Part shown: one piece after another, positions 49,796-59,559 of the stretch
How the letters are laid out: each line of letters begins with the position of its first letter
Position numbering within the stretch: position 1 is the stretch's first letter
Source of the DNA: Leucobacter sp. G161
GTDB lineage: Bacteria > Actinomycetota > Actinomycetes > Actinomycetales > Microbacteriaceae
NCBI RefSeq assembly: GCF_001482305.1
Contig: NZ_LOHP01000014.1
Coordinates: 50,751-114,750 of the forward strand
DNA length: 64,000 bases
Reading direction: 5' to 3'
The notes under the pieces: generated by a model
What the model saw: the letters and a program-made list of their open reading frames with translations, nothing else
What the model was told of the DNA's origin: nothing
Database searches by the model: none
Translations under genes and position numbers: made by a program

Positions 49796-50911
49796 TCAGT
49801 TGAGATGCACATTCCCCCATTTACGCATTCTGCCTTCAACAGGATGCTCCACAAGCCGGTATAGAAGCCAAGCTAACAGCAGCGCAACGAGAAACACCGG
49901 CAAGTTCCACATTAGGTTCGAAAACGCCATGGGCTGCTTGTCAAAGAGATGCCTGAATGCGTAGATCACCGTGGCATGGACAAGGTAGAAGGCGAAGGAC
50001 CACTCGCCGAGGCGAACCAAGACCGGTGACCTCAGTAGGGATCTTCCGCCTTGGGCATCCCGAGTGGCCACCGCAAATATGATGAGCGCAAACAGCAGAA
50101 TGAAAATCGGCTCATACAACCTTAGAGCCCACTGAAACAGCGAGTGTTCCACGTTGAAACGAATGCCGACGACCAGCACGGCTGTAAAAGCAGCAAGCAA
50201 CCCGTAGCCCACGATCGGAGATACCTTCAAGCGCCACCCGAGAATAGCCAGTTGCGCAAGTCCCGTCCCAATAATGAACTCGCCTAGACGGCGAAGGGGC
50301 ATCGGCGCCTGCGCGAGTACTGTTCCCGGCACGACGTTGATCACAATTTGATAGCCGACCACAGCGCCCCACGCTGCAATGATCAGGAGAATGGTGCCGC
50401 GGCGGCGCAGAGGCTGGAGGAGCTTATTGACCCAGGGATGCAGCTTGTAGAAAAAGCTTCAACTGTGAGTGTCCAGGCAGCGGGGTTACCGGAGAAGAGG
50501 ATCTCGGGATTGTTCGACCACCCCTGCAGCAGCACCACCGATAACAGAAGGATGCCGAGGGAGAACGGCTTAACCCAGGAGCCTTCCGCAACTTCTGCGA
50601 ACGAATAAAACACAGGACCGCTAGCAGGAGTGCGACGATGTGTGCAGGGTAGATCCGGCCGAAGCGGCGCCAGTAGAAGTTTCTCGTGGTTGTAGCTGGT
50701 CTTGCTGAGTAGGTCAGGACAAACCCCGATAGCACGAAGAAGAACGCGACCCCTGAATTGCCGAACAATACCAGCGTCGAGTACCCGGAACTGGGGCGAA
50801 ATTCAACATGTGGAACATGAAGACGCCAAACGCAGCCCACCAACGCAGCCCGGTCAATGAGTCCAGGCGGGGACGCGCAGCAAGCCCTGGTTGCGGCGAA
50901 GCAGTCTTCAT
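49796..50911 (-). pseudogene. Acyltransferase-3 family gene broken by three frameshifts
   Basis: Four pieces in three frames line up as one OafA-like protein of about 370 residues: RLDSLTGLRWWAAFGVFMFH; STLVLFGNSGVAFFFVLSGF with RRFGRIYPAH; VKPFSLGILLLSVV with AAWTLTVEAF; and FYKLHPWVNKLLQ onward to GEWSFAFYLVH. The breaks are near 50784, 50614 and the A run at 50451-50455. Each is repaired by adding one base. It would O-acylate a glycan if intact. Confidence 0.85.
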
Positions 50912-50988
50912 CTTTCTAGCCCGACCCGTATGGTACTTCTCTCCAGGCCAGGGGCGTTCGCGCCGCGCTTAGCTCGTTGAGCGACACC

Positions 50989-52278
50989 TCAACCGCCGAT
51001 AATGATCCGAGGCACGCCTGTCCACATGGCAGGGTCGGTGAAGTTTCGACCGTCGGCAAACAGCTTAATCCCGGGGAAATCTGCGGGGCCGAGCTTGCGA
51101 TACTCCGCGTGGTCGGCCTGCAAGATCGCGACGTCAGCGGGCTCCCCCACCGTGTGCGCAATAAACCCCAGGTCCGACAGCTCAGAGTCAGAGAACACTG
51201 GATCGTGGACCGTCACGACGGCCCCGCGGGCACGCAACTCTTCAACTGTCGGGAACACGCCGGACACCGCGGTTTCCTTCACACCGCCGCGGTAAGAGGC
51301 TCCGAGCACGACAACCCGCTGCCCGCTCAGACTGCCAATCGTCTGTTCTACACGGTCTACAACGTACTTTGGCATGGTCGCATTGTAGTTCCGGGCCGTG
51401 CGCACAATATCGGCGTCGGGATCAGTCGAGAGGTACAGCCTCGGGTAGACCGGAATGCAGTGCCCGCCTACAGCAATGCCGGGCCGGTGAATATGGCTAA
51501 ACGGCTGGGAATTGCACGCGTCAATGACCTTGTAGACGTCAATCCCTGCAGTGTCCGCATACCGGGCAAACTGGTTCGCGAGTCCGATATTCACGTCGCG
51601 GTACGTGGTCTCCGCCAGCTTGGCCATCTCCGCGGCTTCTGCTGTGCCCATGTCCCACACTCCATTGGGGCGAGGAAGATCATCGCGCTCGTCAAAGGTC
51701 AGCACTGATTCGTAGAACTCAATTGCCCGCTTTGTGCCGGCCTCGTTCAGGCCGCCAACGAGTTTGGGGTACTTCTTCAGGTCTTCATACACCCGACCGG
51801 TCAGAACACGTTCGGGAGAGAAAACGAGGTGGAAGTCATCGCCTTCGGTAAGGCCAGACACCTCTTCAATGAGGGGCTTCCAACGTGTCCGCGTGGTTCC
51901 CACTGGAAGCGTTGTTTCGTATGAAACGAGCGTTCCCGGTGTGAGATTCTCGGCAAGCGACCGCGTTGCCGCGTCCATCCATTTGAAGTCCGGTTGCCAA
52001 GTCTCCTCGTCCACCAACAGGGGAACAACGAGCACGACTGCGTCGGCGTCGGGAATCGCTTCCGCATAGTTCGTGGTCGCGCGAAGTTTGCCAGCAGGCA
52101 CTTGCTCTGCAAGTTTCTCAGCGAGGCCTGCTTCGCCGGGAAACGGCTCGACTCCCGAGTTAATGACGTCAACCAACGCCTGGTTCACGTCAACACCAAC
52201 CACTTCATGCCCCATCGAGGCAAACTGAGTGGCAAGCGGGAGGCCGATTTTTCCAGTTGCTACTACTGCGATCTTCAC
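50989..52278 (-). CDS. Nucleotide-sugar 6-dehydrogenase (UDP-Glc or UDP-ManNAc type)
   Basis: This 429-residue NAD enzyme makes a UDP-uronic acid. It shows GKIGLPLATQFASMG, VVLVVPL, the SPERVLTGRVYED block and the catalytic Cys in GGHCIPVYP. The substrate cannot be fixed by motif alone; the SPERV...GR form is frequent in both UDP-ManNAc and UDP-Glc enzymes. TAGACT (52285-52290) ends 6 bases before the GTG. Confidence 0.88.
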   Translation of the reverse strand: MKIAVVATGKIGLPLATQFASMGHEVVGVDVNQALVDVINSGVEPFPGEAGLAEKLAEQVPAGKLRATTNYAEAIPDADAVVLVVPLLVDEETWQPDFKWMDAATRSLAENLTPGTLVSYETTLPVGTTRTRWKPLIEEVSGLTEGDDFHLVFSPERVLTGRVYEDLKKYPKLVGGLNEAGTKRAIEFYESVLTFDERDDLPRPNGVWDMGTAEAAEMAKLAETTYRDVNIGLANQFARYADTAGIDVYKVIDACNSQPFSHIHRPGIAVGGHCIPVYPRLYLSTDPDADIVRTARNYNATMPKYVVDRVEQTIGSLSGQRVVVLGASYRGGVKETAVSGVFPTVEELRARGAVVTVHDPVFSDSELSDLGFIAHTVGEPADVAILQADHAEYRKLGPADFPGIKLFADGRNFTDPAMWTGVPRIIIGG

Positions 52279-52312
52279 AGTCTGAGTCTAGCGCGCGAAT
52301 CCTGACATGTAC

Positions 52313-53473
52313 TTAGCTTTCTGCCGCAGGCGGACCCACTGGGTCGAGCAAGGCCTCCACCAGCGGGGCGATCCGCGCTTCAGTGTTCTCAAACGACAGC
52401 TCACGAGCCGCTACGTCAGACGCTCGTTTGAAGGCTTCGACGCGTTCAGGGGTGACGTCCAGCAACGAGGCACGTAGGTCATGCTCGTCAAAGCTGGCAC
52501 TGACAACGCCCAGGTCGAAACGCTCAAGCAAGCGTGTCATCTCGATGCTTGGGCCGATGGCTACGCCAAGTCGGGCTTGAACGTAGTCAAAGAACTTGTT
52601 GGGAAGTGTCAAGCGCGCATTCGTGTGCGTCGGCGGAATCCAGAACACCCCGACGTCGTATGCAGAGAGAACGGTCGGAAGCGCCTCGGGGGCCACCGGC
52701 TCATGAAAGGTGATGCGAGGATCGTTCGCCGCTGCCTCACGAAGCGTTGCAAGGTGTTTTCCGCCATCGCCCCCAGGCACCAGGTACAAGTCGAGGGAGT
52801 ACCGCTCGGGGAGGTCTCGAAACACCTCCACCATGCGTTCAAGGCCGCGTCCGTGTATCGCTGCCCCTGAGTGGACACAGCGAATGCGATCTGCGACTGA
52901 TGGGCTCGGGGAGAGTTCGCGAAAATGAGTGGCGTTGGTCATCAGCGCCGGGGTAACCCCAAATCGGGTCTGGTACAGCGCTGCGATCTCGTCGCCAACT
53001 GTTGTGACCAGGGCGGCTTTCGGGAGGTACAGTCGGCATAGCTCGGTCATGAACGGCGCTACAAGGTATTTCCAGCTACGAATATGGGTGCGTTCCTCCG
53101 GGGCCCACTCGTGCATGTCGGCCCACACCGGCGCACCTTTGCTCAGCGTAAACGCGAGATCGAGCACCCGCGCGTCATTCGCCACGACGAGATCCCACCC
53201 ATCTGGGATCTCCATACCGAGAACTGCGCGCGCCGCAGGTGAAGTGTTCTCAACGGCGCGATGAGCTCTCAGCGCTAGCTTCAGAACGCCAAGCGGAGTC
53301 TGCGGAAGTGACGCTGCCCCATCGGGCACGCGGAAATGCTGCTGGACGCCTTCCGGGGCCTCCCCATATCCAATCGTCGAGACATCGCCAAGACGAGTCA
53401 GGAGAGAGAGCTGCCGGAGCACACGAGCGTCACGAACGATCGGCGAGAAGGAGATCACAAGAATCTTTGGCAC
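52313..53473 (-). CDS. Glycosyltransferase, GT4-like
   Basis: This 386-residue protein has a Rossmann-type C-terminal half with RCVHSGAAIHGRGLERMVE and LPNKFFDYVQARLGVAIGPS. The N-terminus KILVISFSPIVRDARVLRQL is also shared with the broken gene at 59560-60692. GTG at 53473 is chosen, with AGAGGAAA upstream and homology to that paralogue. The sugar and acceptor are unknown. Confidence 0.82.
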   Translation of the reverse strand: MPKILVISFSPIVRDARVLRQLSLLTRLGDVSTIGYGEAPEGVQQHFRVPDGAASLPQTPLGVLKLALRAHRAVENTSPAARAVLGMEIPDGWDLVVANDARVLDLAFTLSKGAPVWADMHEWAPEERTHIRSWKYLVAPFMTELCRLYLPKAALVTTVGDEIAALYQTRFGVTPALMTNATHFRELSPSPSVADRIRCVHSGAAIHGRGLERMVEVFRDLPERYSLDLYLVPGGDGGKHLATLREAAANDPRITFHEPVAPEALPTVLSAYDVGVFWIPPTHTNARLTLPNKFFDYVQARLGVAIGPSIEMTRLLERFDLGVVSASFDEHDLRASLLDVTPERVEAFKRASDVAARELSFENTEARIAPLVEALLDPVGPPAAES

Positions 53474-53919
53474 GGTAGTTCGTTTCCTCTGCAGATGGCT
53501 CGTCAATACACCACAATCTTACATCTGCACGGAGAGCGGGTGCCGAGCAGCATGCCACCTGTGCTTACACGGTAGCTGGCTGTCGATTCATCCCCTCAAG
53601 ACGCATTTTTTGGCGTTATCCGGCAGCGTAATCGTCCCGGGCCTCACAAACGCACTGTGCTAAATTGGGCTGGGTTGACGCGACTGTTTGGCCGCCCATT
53701 TGCGTCACATCAGATCGAATTGGAGACCCACCTATGACGGGTGCTGAACGTCCGTATCAAATGCGCACTCGCACTACGTTGGCTACGGCAGAGCTTCTGT
53801 GCCCCAGCGACAGTCACCTGGCTTCCCACAGCGCAGCTGTCACCCCTAGTTCCACTGGGTGCGCCGGCGCTGTGCCGAATCACGGCAAGTCACAGCGCCC
53901 GAAGAAGGAGCAGTAATAC
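53474..53919. other. Divergent promoter region of two glycosyltransferase genes
   Basis: It is 446 bases with lower GC than the genes around it. It contains a T6 run near 53610 and the small frame at 53734-53916. I see no convincing inverted repeat or iron box. Confidence 0.5.
53734..53916 (+). CDS. Possible 60-residue small protein
   Basis: An ATG follows GGAG at 11 bases, and the frame ends 3 bases before the GT2 gene's GTG. The product (MTGAERPYQMRTRTTLATAE...) is polar with a Lys-rich end and resembles nothing I know. It could be a real upstream peptide coupled to the GT2 gene, or chance. Confidence 0.25.
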   Translation: MTGAERPYQMRTRTTLATAELLCPSDSHLASHSAAVTPSSTGCAGAVPNHGKSQRPKKEQ

Positions 53920-55041
53920 GTGGCCCAGCACCCCCCCTTGCCGACTGTGTCAGTCGTGATTCCGGTACACACCCCCGATCGCCCAATTCGCAAGGCAGTT
54001 GAGAGCGTCATCGGGCAAAACGCGCCCGGAACAGACGTGGTCGTCGTCTGTCATAACACTTCCCCAATCGCTATTCAGGAACGACTTGTTGGGTTGGATT
54101 CGGAACGATACTCACTGTTGGAGCTCCAAGACGGCATCCCGTCGCCTGCCGGACCGCTGAACCTTGGCGTCGAGTCGGCAACGAGCGACTACGTGACAGT
54201 CCTTGGCTCCGATGATGTGTACGAACCTCATGTCTTTGATTTCTGGAGGAAAGAGCTTGCCTCGTCTTCTCCGGAGCTCCTTGTTGGCCAGTTCAAGGTT
54301 GAGGGGGTCGGTCGAGTGCTTGCACCAGCACCACGAGTCGGCCGGTTCAGGCGCCTCGATGCGGCCAAGGACCTCCTCTATACCAGGACTCCACAGCTTG
54401 CCGTGCTCTTTCATTCGGATCTCGTGAGGCATCAGGACTACCCGGGGTTTATGCCGGCAGCCCGGAACGGCGAAGATATCGCGCTGAGCGCCTTCCTCTG
54501 GAGCGTTTCTTCGAGCACTTCGTATTCCCGGTGCAGCGATGGGTTTCTCGTTGGGATTTCGGCCAACGACAGGGTAACCGCGGCTCCGTTCTCGGTTGCG
54601 GAACTGCTCGCCCCAGTCCTCTTCACGCTGGAGCAGCCCTGGATAGCCTCCCTCGAGCGCTCACAACGCGTTGCGCTGGCTTTAAAGCTCACTACGAATC
54701 ACGTCCTCAGCACGCTTCGCAGCCGCGAGCGATCAGCCGCCATCAGCGAGGATGACCTGCCTCACTATCGGGATGTCCTCACGCGACTCGAAAGGCTCTC
54801 GCCGGGTTACGGGGGCCGACTCACACGACGGGACAACGGCCTCGTCTCGGCGATACTCCAGGGCCACACCGACCGTTTGCTGGAGTGGCTTGAGGACTCC
54901 CGTCCACTCGCTAGGTACCGACCGCAGCAATTGCGCTATGTATTCTCCCCGAGCGGAGTACTTCGTCGCGCCGTACGACTCGCACTCGTTCCGCGATTAC
55001 TTCGGCCTGCCGTCCCGGCTGCCGCGAAGGAACACGCGTAA
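53920..55041 (+). CDS. Glycosyltransferase family 2
   Basis: This 373-residue protein has a GT-A fold: VSVVIPVHTPDRPIRKAVES, the short VTVLGSDDVYEP that holds the metal-binding acids, and an N-terminal nucleotide-sugar domain of about 230 residues. AAGGAG lies 9 bases before the GTG. It is followed by a one-base overlap (TAATG) with the next glycosyltransferase. Confidence 0.85.
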   Translation: MAQHPPLPTVSVVIPVHTPDRPIRKAVESVIGQNAPGTDVVVVCHNTSPIAIQERLVGLDSERYSLLELQDGIPSPAGPLNLGVESATSDYVTVLGSDDVYEPHVFDFWRKELASSSPELLVGQFKVEGVGRVLAPAPRVGRFRRLDAAKDLLYTRTPQLAVLFHSDLVRHQDYPGFMPAARNGEDIALSAFLWSVSSSTSYSRCSDGFLVGISANDRVTAAPFSVAELLAPVLFTLEQPWIASLERSQRVALALKLTTNHVLSTLRSRERSAAISEDDLPHYRDVLTRLERLSPGYGGRLTRRDNGLVSAILQGHTDRLLEWLEDSRPLARYRPQQLRYVFSPSGVLRRAVRLALVPRLLRPAVPAAAKEHA

Positions 55042-56273
55042 TGGGGATGAACTTAGCGACCCTGGCCAGCAAACTGCCACCAAGCATGCAGCGAGCAGCG
55101 GTCTCCCTTTTCGGTCAACACAGCGCTCTCTTTCGAATGCGCTTGCGCGCCAAGGGACTGCACAAGCTGCCTATACCTGCTCCGACGCTCCTTCAGGATG
55201 AGGACACCCGCGTCTATATCGCCCCGCTCAACGTTGCCGGGCAGGCTCGCCTCTGGGCGTCAGCACTTAACACGCACTGTGTGGACACCAGTGCGGCCCA
55301 TATGATGGCTCCAGCGGCCACGACGATTCGACTGACGTCCGACCGTCCTGTACCGCTCGGAGCTTTCCATCTCTCTCGGGAGTGGCAGCGCAACGAATTC
55401 TCGGTGGCGCAAAGCGCGACGCATGTACTCAACGAGAGCCTTCGCCCGATGTTTGGCGGTCTCTACGGTTATCAGGCCGAGCGGGAGATTCGTGCGCTAC
55501 GGGCACAGGGAGTATCCGTGGCCGTGCTCGCTCACGGTTCCGATTTCCGAAGTCCTGCCCTGAGCAGGTCGAGAACACCCTGGTCGCCCTTCCATAACAC
55601 GGAACACCAACCGGAGATTGCTCGGCTACAGCAAATCGCCGACTCAAACATGCGTCGTCTGAGGGACCTTGACGTTTCTGTCTTCGTCTCGACTCCAGAC
55701 CAGCTCGCCGACATTCCAGAGGCCGTCTGGGTGCCTCTTGTTGTTGACGCAACCCCCTGGGTGGACGCTTCGCAGCCACTTCGTATCGAAGGACGCCCAC
55801 GTGTCACCCACGTGCCCAGCAAAGGCTGGCTGAAAGGGACCGGGCTCATCGCGCCGGCGATGGAGTCTCTGGCGAGTAGAGGGGTTGTCGATTACCACCC
55901 ACTCTCTGGCCTCTCCCACGATCAAATGCCGGCCGCTCTGGGGTCTGCAGACATTGTCCTCGAGCAGTTTGGGGTAGGGAGCTATGGCGTGACTGCAGTA
56001 GAGGCAATGGCCAGCGGTCGGGTAGTCGTGGCCCATATCCTCCCTGATGTGCGAGACCATATTCGCTCGCTCACTGGGCTCGACCTGCCGATCGTGGAAG
56101 CCACACCAGTAACCTTGGAGGAAACGATCGCCTCATTGGCAGCTGATCCTGAACGCAGGCTCCGCATAGGCGCAGCGAGTCAGGAGTTTGCTAGCGCCGT
56201 CCATGGCGGGCAGCTGAGTGCACGGTCGTTCTCCGAGCATTGGCTCAATGCGGGCCCCGTGAACCGTCCGTGA
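55041..56273 (+). CDS. Glycosyltransferase, GT1/GT4-like
   Basis: This 410-residue protein has a GT-B-like C-terminal half with VTHVPSKGWLKGTGLI and VLEQFGVGSYGVTAVEAMASG, which carries the usual sugar-nucleotide Glu (EAMASG). The N-terminal third is less typical. It is coupled to the GT2 gene by the TAATG overlap. Confidence 0.78.
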   Translation: MGMNLATLASKLPPSMQRAAVSLFGQHSALFRMRLRAKGLHKLPIPAPTLLQDEDTRVYIAPLNVAGQARLWASALNTHCVDTSAAHMMAPAATTIRLTSDRPVPLGAFHLSREWQRNEFSVAQSATHVLNESLRPMFGGLYGYQAEREIRALRAQGVSVAVLAHGSDFRSPALSRSRTPWSPFHNTEHQPEIARLQQIADSNMRRLRDLDVSVFVSTPDQLADIPEAVWVPLVVDATPWVDASQPLRIEGRPRVTHVPSKGWLKGTGLIAPAMESLASRGVVDYHPLSGLSHDQMPAALGSADIVLEQFGVGSYGVTAVEAMASGRVVVAHILPDVRDHIRSLTGLDLPIVEATPVTLEETIASLAADPERRLRIGAASQEFASAVHGGQLSARSFSEHWLNAGPVNRP

Positions 56274-56607
56274 GGCACTCATGCGTCGCGAACCAAGATT
56301 TCCGCACTTTGGAACAGCACCAGGCCTCGACCCACGGGCGGTTCTGTGGGCGGGGGCTAGACTGACACCGTGAGCACCGCAGTCATCTCAGTTGGCGAGA
56401 TCGTTTCGCCGCTGGCTCCACCATTCGCCCCGGCCAAGACTAGCTCGATGGTGTCTGGATGAGCGGGCGACTAGCTGGCTACGTCACACACAGCCAAGAT
56501 CCAGTGCAAAGCTACCCCAGCGCCGTCGAGCATCCAGTCAATCCGCACCGTGTGCTCGGCCCAACTTGGCCACGCACCGGCGCCCAAACCCGAAGTGGCA
56601 CATATCT
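56274..56607 (+). other. Gap with a leaderless-type promoter and short frames
   Basis: TAGACT (56358-56363) ends 6 bases before a GTG at 56370 that opens VSTAVISVGEIVSPLAPPFA and stops after 31 codons at 56462. Other frames here are open for 40-70 codons but start nowhere credible. A decayed gene or a short leader peptide are both possible. Confidence 0.4.
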
Positions 56608-57282
56608 ATGAGTTCATTGAAGCCGACCCTGGTCGATTTTTCACTGCGTTCTTACGCGGAGACCCTCCGAGCGTATCGAGATAGAGGCTATGCAGTCAGC
56701 AGCTTCGAAGGATTCCTTCGCGCTCCTCAGGACAAGCATTTGATCTTGCGCCACGACATCGACAACAGCATCGAACAGGCCTTGCGCGTCGCCCGGGTTG
56801 ATGCAGAAGCTGGCTGCTCTGCCTCGTTCTTCCTGCGGGTGCACGCGCGCGGCTACAACCTGCTGAGCCTGCCTTCGCTCGAGATCATCCGCGAGATGGA
56901 AGACCTCGGCCACGAGGTCCAGCTGCATCTCGAAGGCGGGTTATGCGAAGTTCTCGGCTCAGACAACGAGGATTGGGCGTGCCGGCAGCGCGAGGTCTTC
57001 GAGGCCGCAGTCGGCCGCCCCCTCGGCGGCTTCAGCCTGCACGAGCCGGCTCGAATGGGAGGGATCGACTTTGCTGACCGCATCCGCGAACAGTGGTCTG
57101 AAACCGTTCAATACCATGCGTACGAAGACCGTTTTATGATGCCTTCCATGAAGTACCTTAGCGATTCGAGTGGCCGTTGGAGAGAAGGTCACTTTGCAGA
57201 GTGGCTCGACAAGGAGCCGCGCATGCAGGTACTCACGCACCCGTTCTGGTGGTTCGAACGAGTGCCCGCCGAGAACTACTAA
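56608..57282 (+). CDS. Polysaccharide-deacetylase-like protein
   Basis: This 224-residue protein shows HLILRHDIDNS, which fits the first NodB motif, and ASFFLRVHARGYN, followed by EVQLHLEGG. Such proteins remove acetyl groups from glycans or are inactive relatives found in O-antigen clusters. No signal peptide is present, so it would act in the cytoplasm. The start MSSLKPTL at 56608 is chosen because the frame upstream is Arg/Ser-rich and unlike the family. Confidence 0.65.
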   Translation: MSSLKPTLVDFSLRSYAETLRAYRDRGYAVSSFEGFLRAPQDKHLILRHDIDNSIEQALRVARVDAEAGCSASFFLRVHARGYNLLSLPSLEIIREMEDLGHEVQLHLEGGLCEVLGSDNEDWACRQREVFEAAVGRPLGGFSLHEPARMGGIDFADRIREQWSETVQYHAYEDRFMMPSMKYLSDSSGRWREGHFAEWLDKEPRMQVLTHPFWWFERVPAENY

Positions 57283-57365
57283 CGGTTCCCCCGGTAAGTA
57301 CAGGAAGAGTTACCCACGGCGAATCGTGCGCAGGTACTCCCCTCCAAGTCATCGCCTGACGCAAA

Positions 57366-58277
57366 CTACTGTGCAGATCTCGAGGGCAGCTGGCGCGCAG
57401 GGTTGCCCACACGAACTTCGCCTTCGTCGATGGACTTCAACGCAACCGCGCCAATTCCGAGCAACGCCCCCCTGCCAAGAGTCACACCTTGGATAATCGA
57501 AGAATTTGGGCCGAGCCAAACATCATCTTCCAAAATGACACTTCCAGATACTTCGGCGCATGCGGTAACGATGACGTTGCGCTCCAGTCGGCAGTTGTGG
57601 GAAATGTGAACGTGGTCATCGATCTTCGAATAATCCCCGATCGTTGTCGGCGCAATCGTCCCCGAGCACACCGTAGTAAAACATCCGACCTCGACGTGGT
57701 TCCCAATCTTCACCGACCCTAGGTGAGGAATCCGGAAGTTGTTTCCAGCGGAGTCCTTTTCGATCCCGAACCCTTCCTCTCCGATGACAGCGTGGCTCTT
57801 GATGAGCGCTGAGTCCCCAATCGTGACATTGCGTCCGATGACAACATGGTCCCGGATCTCTGATCCGGCCCCGACCACCGCGTTCTCCCGGATAACAGTA
57901 AATTCACCGACCGATGCGGACGGATCGATGAAGGCGGTGGGGTGCACACGTGCCGTCTCTGCGACCCCCGCAAGCACCGGCGGGGTGAAGTACCTTGCGC
58001 TCGCCTGCGCAAACGCGGCCCGCGGATTAGCCGCGAGGATGAGCGTGCCCGCTGACGGCGTGGAGTAGGCCTGACCTGCGGGCACGAACACGATTGCGCC
58101 AACCTGCAACGCAGTCTCGAGAGCTTCCCCGTATTTTTCGATATCGCCGACAAAGGTCAGCGTATTCTTTTGTGCCTCGCCTATGGGGGCAAGCCCATGA
58201 ACTTCGCGATGCTCGCCGACCGCTTCGAGAGAGAAGTCAGCCGTGATCGTATGAGTGGTAACAATACTAAGGGCCAT
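57366..58277 (-). CDS. LpxD-like hexapeptide N-acyltransferase
   Basis: This 303-residue protein has an LpxD-type N-terminal domain (about 15-100; NTLTFVGDIEKYGEAL) and a left-handed beta-helix of hexapeptide repeats (about 105-285). The catalytic-His region HISHNCRL matches the IAHNVVI of known LpxD proteins. It ends soon after VGNPARQL and lacks the C-terminal helices of the E. coli enzyme. In an organism without lipid A it should acylate an amino sugar of the surface glycan. TAGAGT (58284-58289) ends 6 bases before the ATG. Confidence 0.82.
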   Translation of the reverse strand: MALSIVTTHTITADFSLEAVGEHREVHGLAPIGEAQKNTLTFVGDIEKYGEALETALQVGAIVFVPAGQAYSTPSAGTLILAANPRAAFAQASARYFTPPVLAGVAETARVHPTAFIDPSASVGEFTVIRENAVVGAGSEIRDHVVIGRNVTIGDSALIKSHAVIGEEGFGIEKDSAGNNFRIPHLGSVKIGNHVEVGCFTTVCSGTIAPTTIGDYSKIDDHVHISHNCRLERNVIVTACAEVSGSVILEDDVWLGPNSSIIQGVTLGRGALLGIGAVALKSIDEGEVRVGNPARQLPSRSAQ

Positions 58278-58352
58278 ACCAGTACTCTAGCTTCGCGAAG
58301 ACGAGTGGGTCACCCTGTCTCTCCAGCAGATGGGCGCAAGAGGCAGGGGCAA

Positions 58353-59516
58353 CTAGAAACGCTCATGCGCGGCCGCAACTGCGCGACTCGCAACACGCTC
58401 CAAGCCAACGGTGTCACGCATACGGAGGGCGAATGGCTTTCGTCGTTGCTGCCATTCCGGCGAGAGACTTGCCCGGTAGGCCTCCTCCATAGCCGCGACC
58501 ACGCTATCAACGTCGTAGTCGACCGACCACCCTGCCTTCGAGTCTTCAAGAAAATCAATCGCGGGCCCCAACCCCGTGAAGATCACAGGGGTGCCAACGG
58601 CGACCGAAGCGTAGATCTTTGTCGGGAAACTAAAGTCGTAGCCCTGCCCTGGGCGTGAGCTAGCAAGCGAAACGATCGCGCCCCGAAGCCAGTCCGCCAC
58701 TACGCTAGGCTCTTCCCGCGGCAAGTGCAGAACGGCCCCGACCGGGAGCGCCTGAGACATGACTCGAATAGTCTCCCGTTCCGAGCCTTGGCCAATGAAC
58801 ACCAATCGCGTCTCCGGATGATTCGAATGGAACTCGCGAAACGCATCGACGAAGATTCGGGCTCCGTGCACTTCAGATGCAGTGCCAGCGTAGAGGAAGT
58901 AGGGCCCATCGATCTGTTTGATGTTCCCCTCGAGCGGGAATGACGCAAGGTCGACCCCGTTCCCGACCGTCACGATTCGCTCCGGTAGGGTGCCCATCTC
59001 CTGCAGCCGGTCGGTTACGCCGTCGCTCACCGACAATACGACGGCCGCTCCCCTGAGCACAAAACGCTCGACTACCCCAAGTACCTTGGCCACTAGGCCG
59101 GGGGCGGCGTCGGTCCCAGCAACTGCGTCCGACCAGATGTCTGCCGCGTAGTAGGCATACGGCGTCCTTCGCAGCGCTGCCGCACACCGAACGAAAAAGC
59201 CCGTGGTTGGAGGAGGCTCAGCAACAATCAGGTCCAACCGTTTGCCGAAGAGGATCCGAAAGAACAGCGGAACGTCAAAGCTCAGGTACTGCACGTATCC
59301 GCGGACGTAACCATGCTTGTCTCTGAGCACCGGGAAGCGTCTGACGCGATACGGCAGATTGTCATCTTGAGGGTCCGCCTCAGACTTTGCCGTGCGCACC
59401 GTCAGCACATCAACTGAGTCACCCGCCTCAGCAAAAGCCTGCGCCAGTGCCGTGAGCCGAAACGACGCAGCACTGGGCTCAGGAGCAAAAATCCGACTCG
59501 CAATTGCTATGCGCAT
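58353..59516 (-). CDS. Glycosyltransferase family 4, WbuB-like
   Basis: This 387-residue protein has an N-terminal MRIAIASRIFAPEPSAASFR and the GT4 pattern VGNGVDLASFPL, GTASEVHGARIFVDAF and SFPTKIYASVAVGTPVIF. AGGGAAGT precedes the ATG at 59516. It is 44 bases after the next gene upstream on its strand and belongs to the exporter operon. Confidence 0.87.
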   Translation of the reverse strand: MRIAIASRIFAPEPSAASFRLTALAQAFAEAGDSVDVLTVRTAKSEADPQDDNLPYRVRRFPVLRDKHGYVRGYVQYLSFDVPLFFRILFGKRLDLIVAEPPPTTGFFVRCAAALRRTPYAYYAADIWSDAVAGTDAAPGLVAKVLGVVERFVLRGAAVVLSVSDGVTDRLQEMGTLPERIVTVGNGVDLASFPLEGNIKQIDGPYFLYAGTASEVHGARIFVDAFREFHSNHPETRLVFIGQGSERETIRVMSQALPVGAVLHLPREEPSVVADWLRGAIVSLASSRPGQGYDFSFPTKIYASVAVGTPVIFTGLGPAIDFLEDSKAGWSVDYDVDSVVAAMEEAYRASLSPEWQQRRKPFALRMRDTVGLERVASRAVAAAHERF

Positions 59517-59559
59517 ACTTCCCTTGTGTTCTCTTAGCGCCTGCTGCGATGACACGGTC

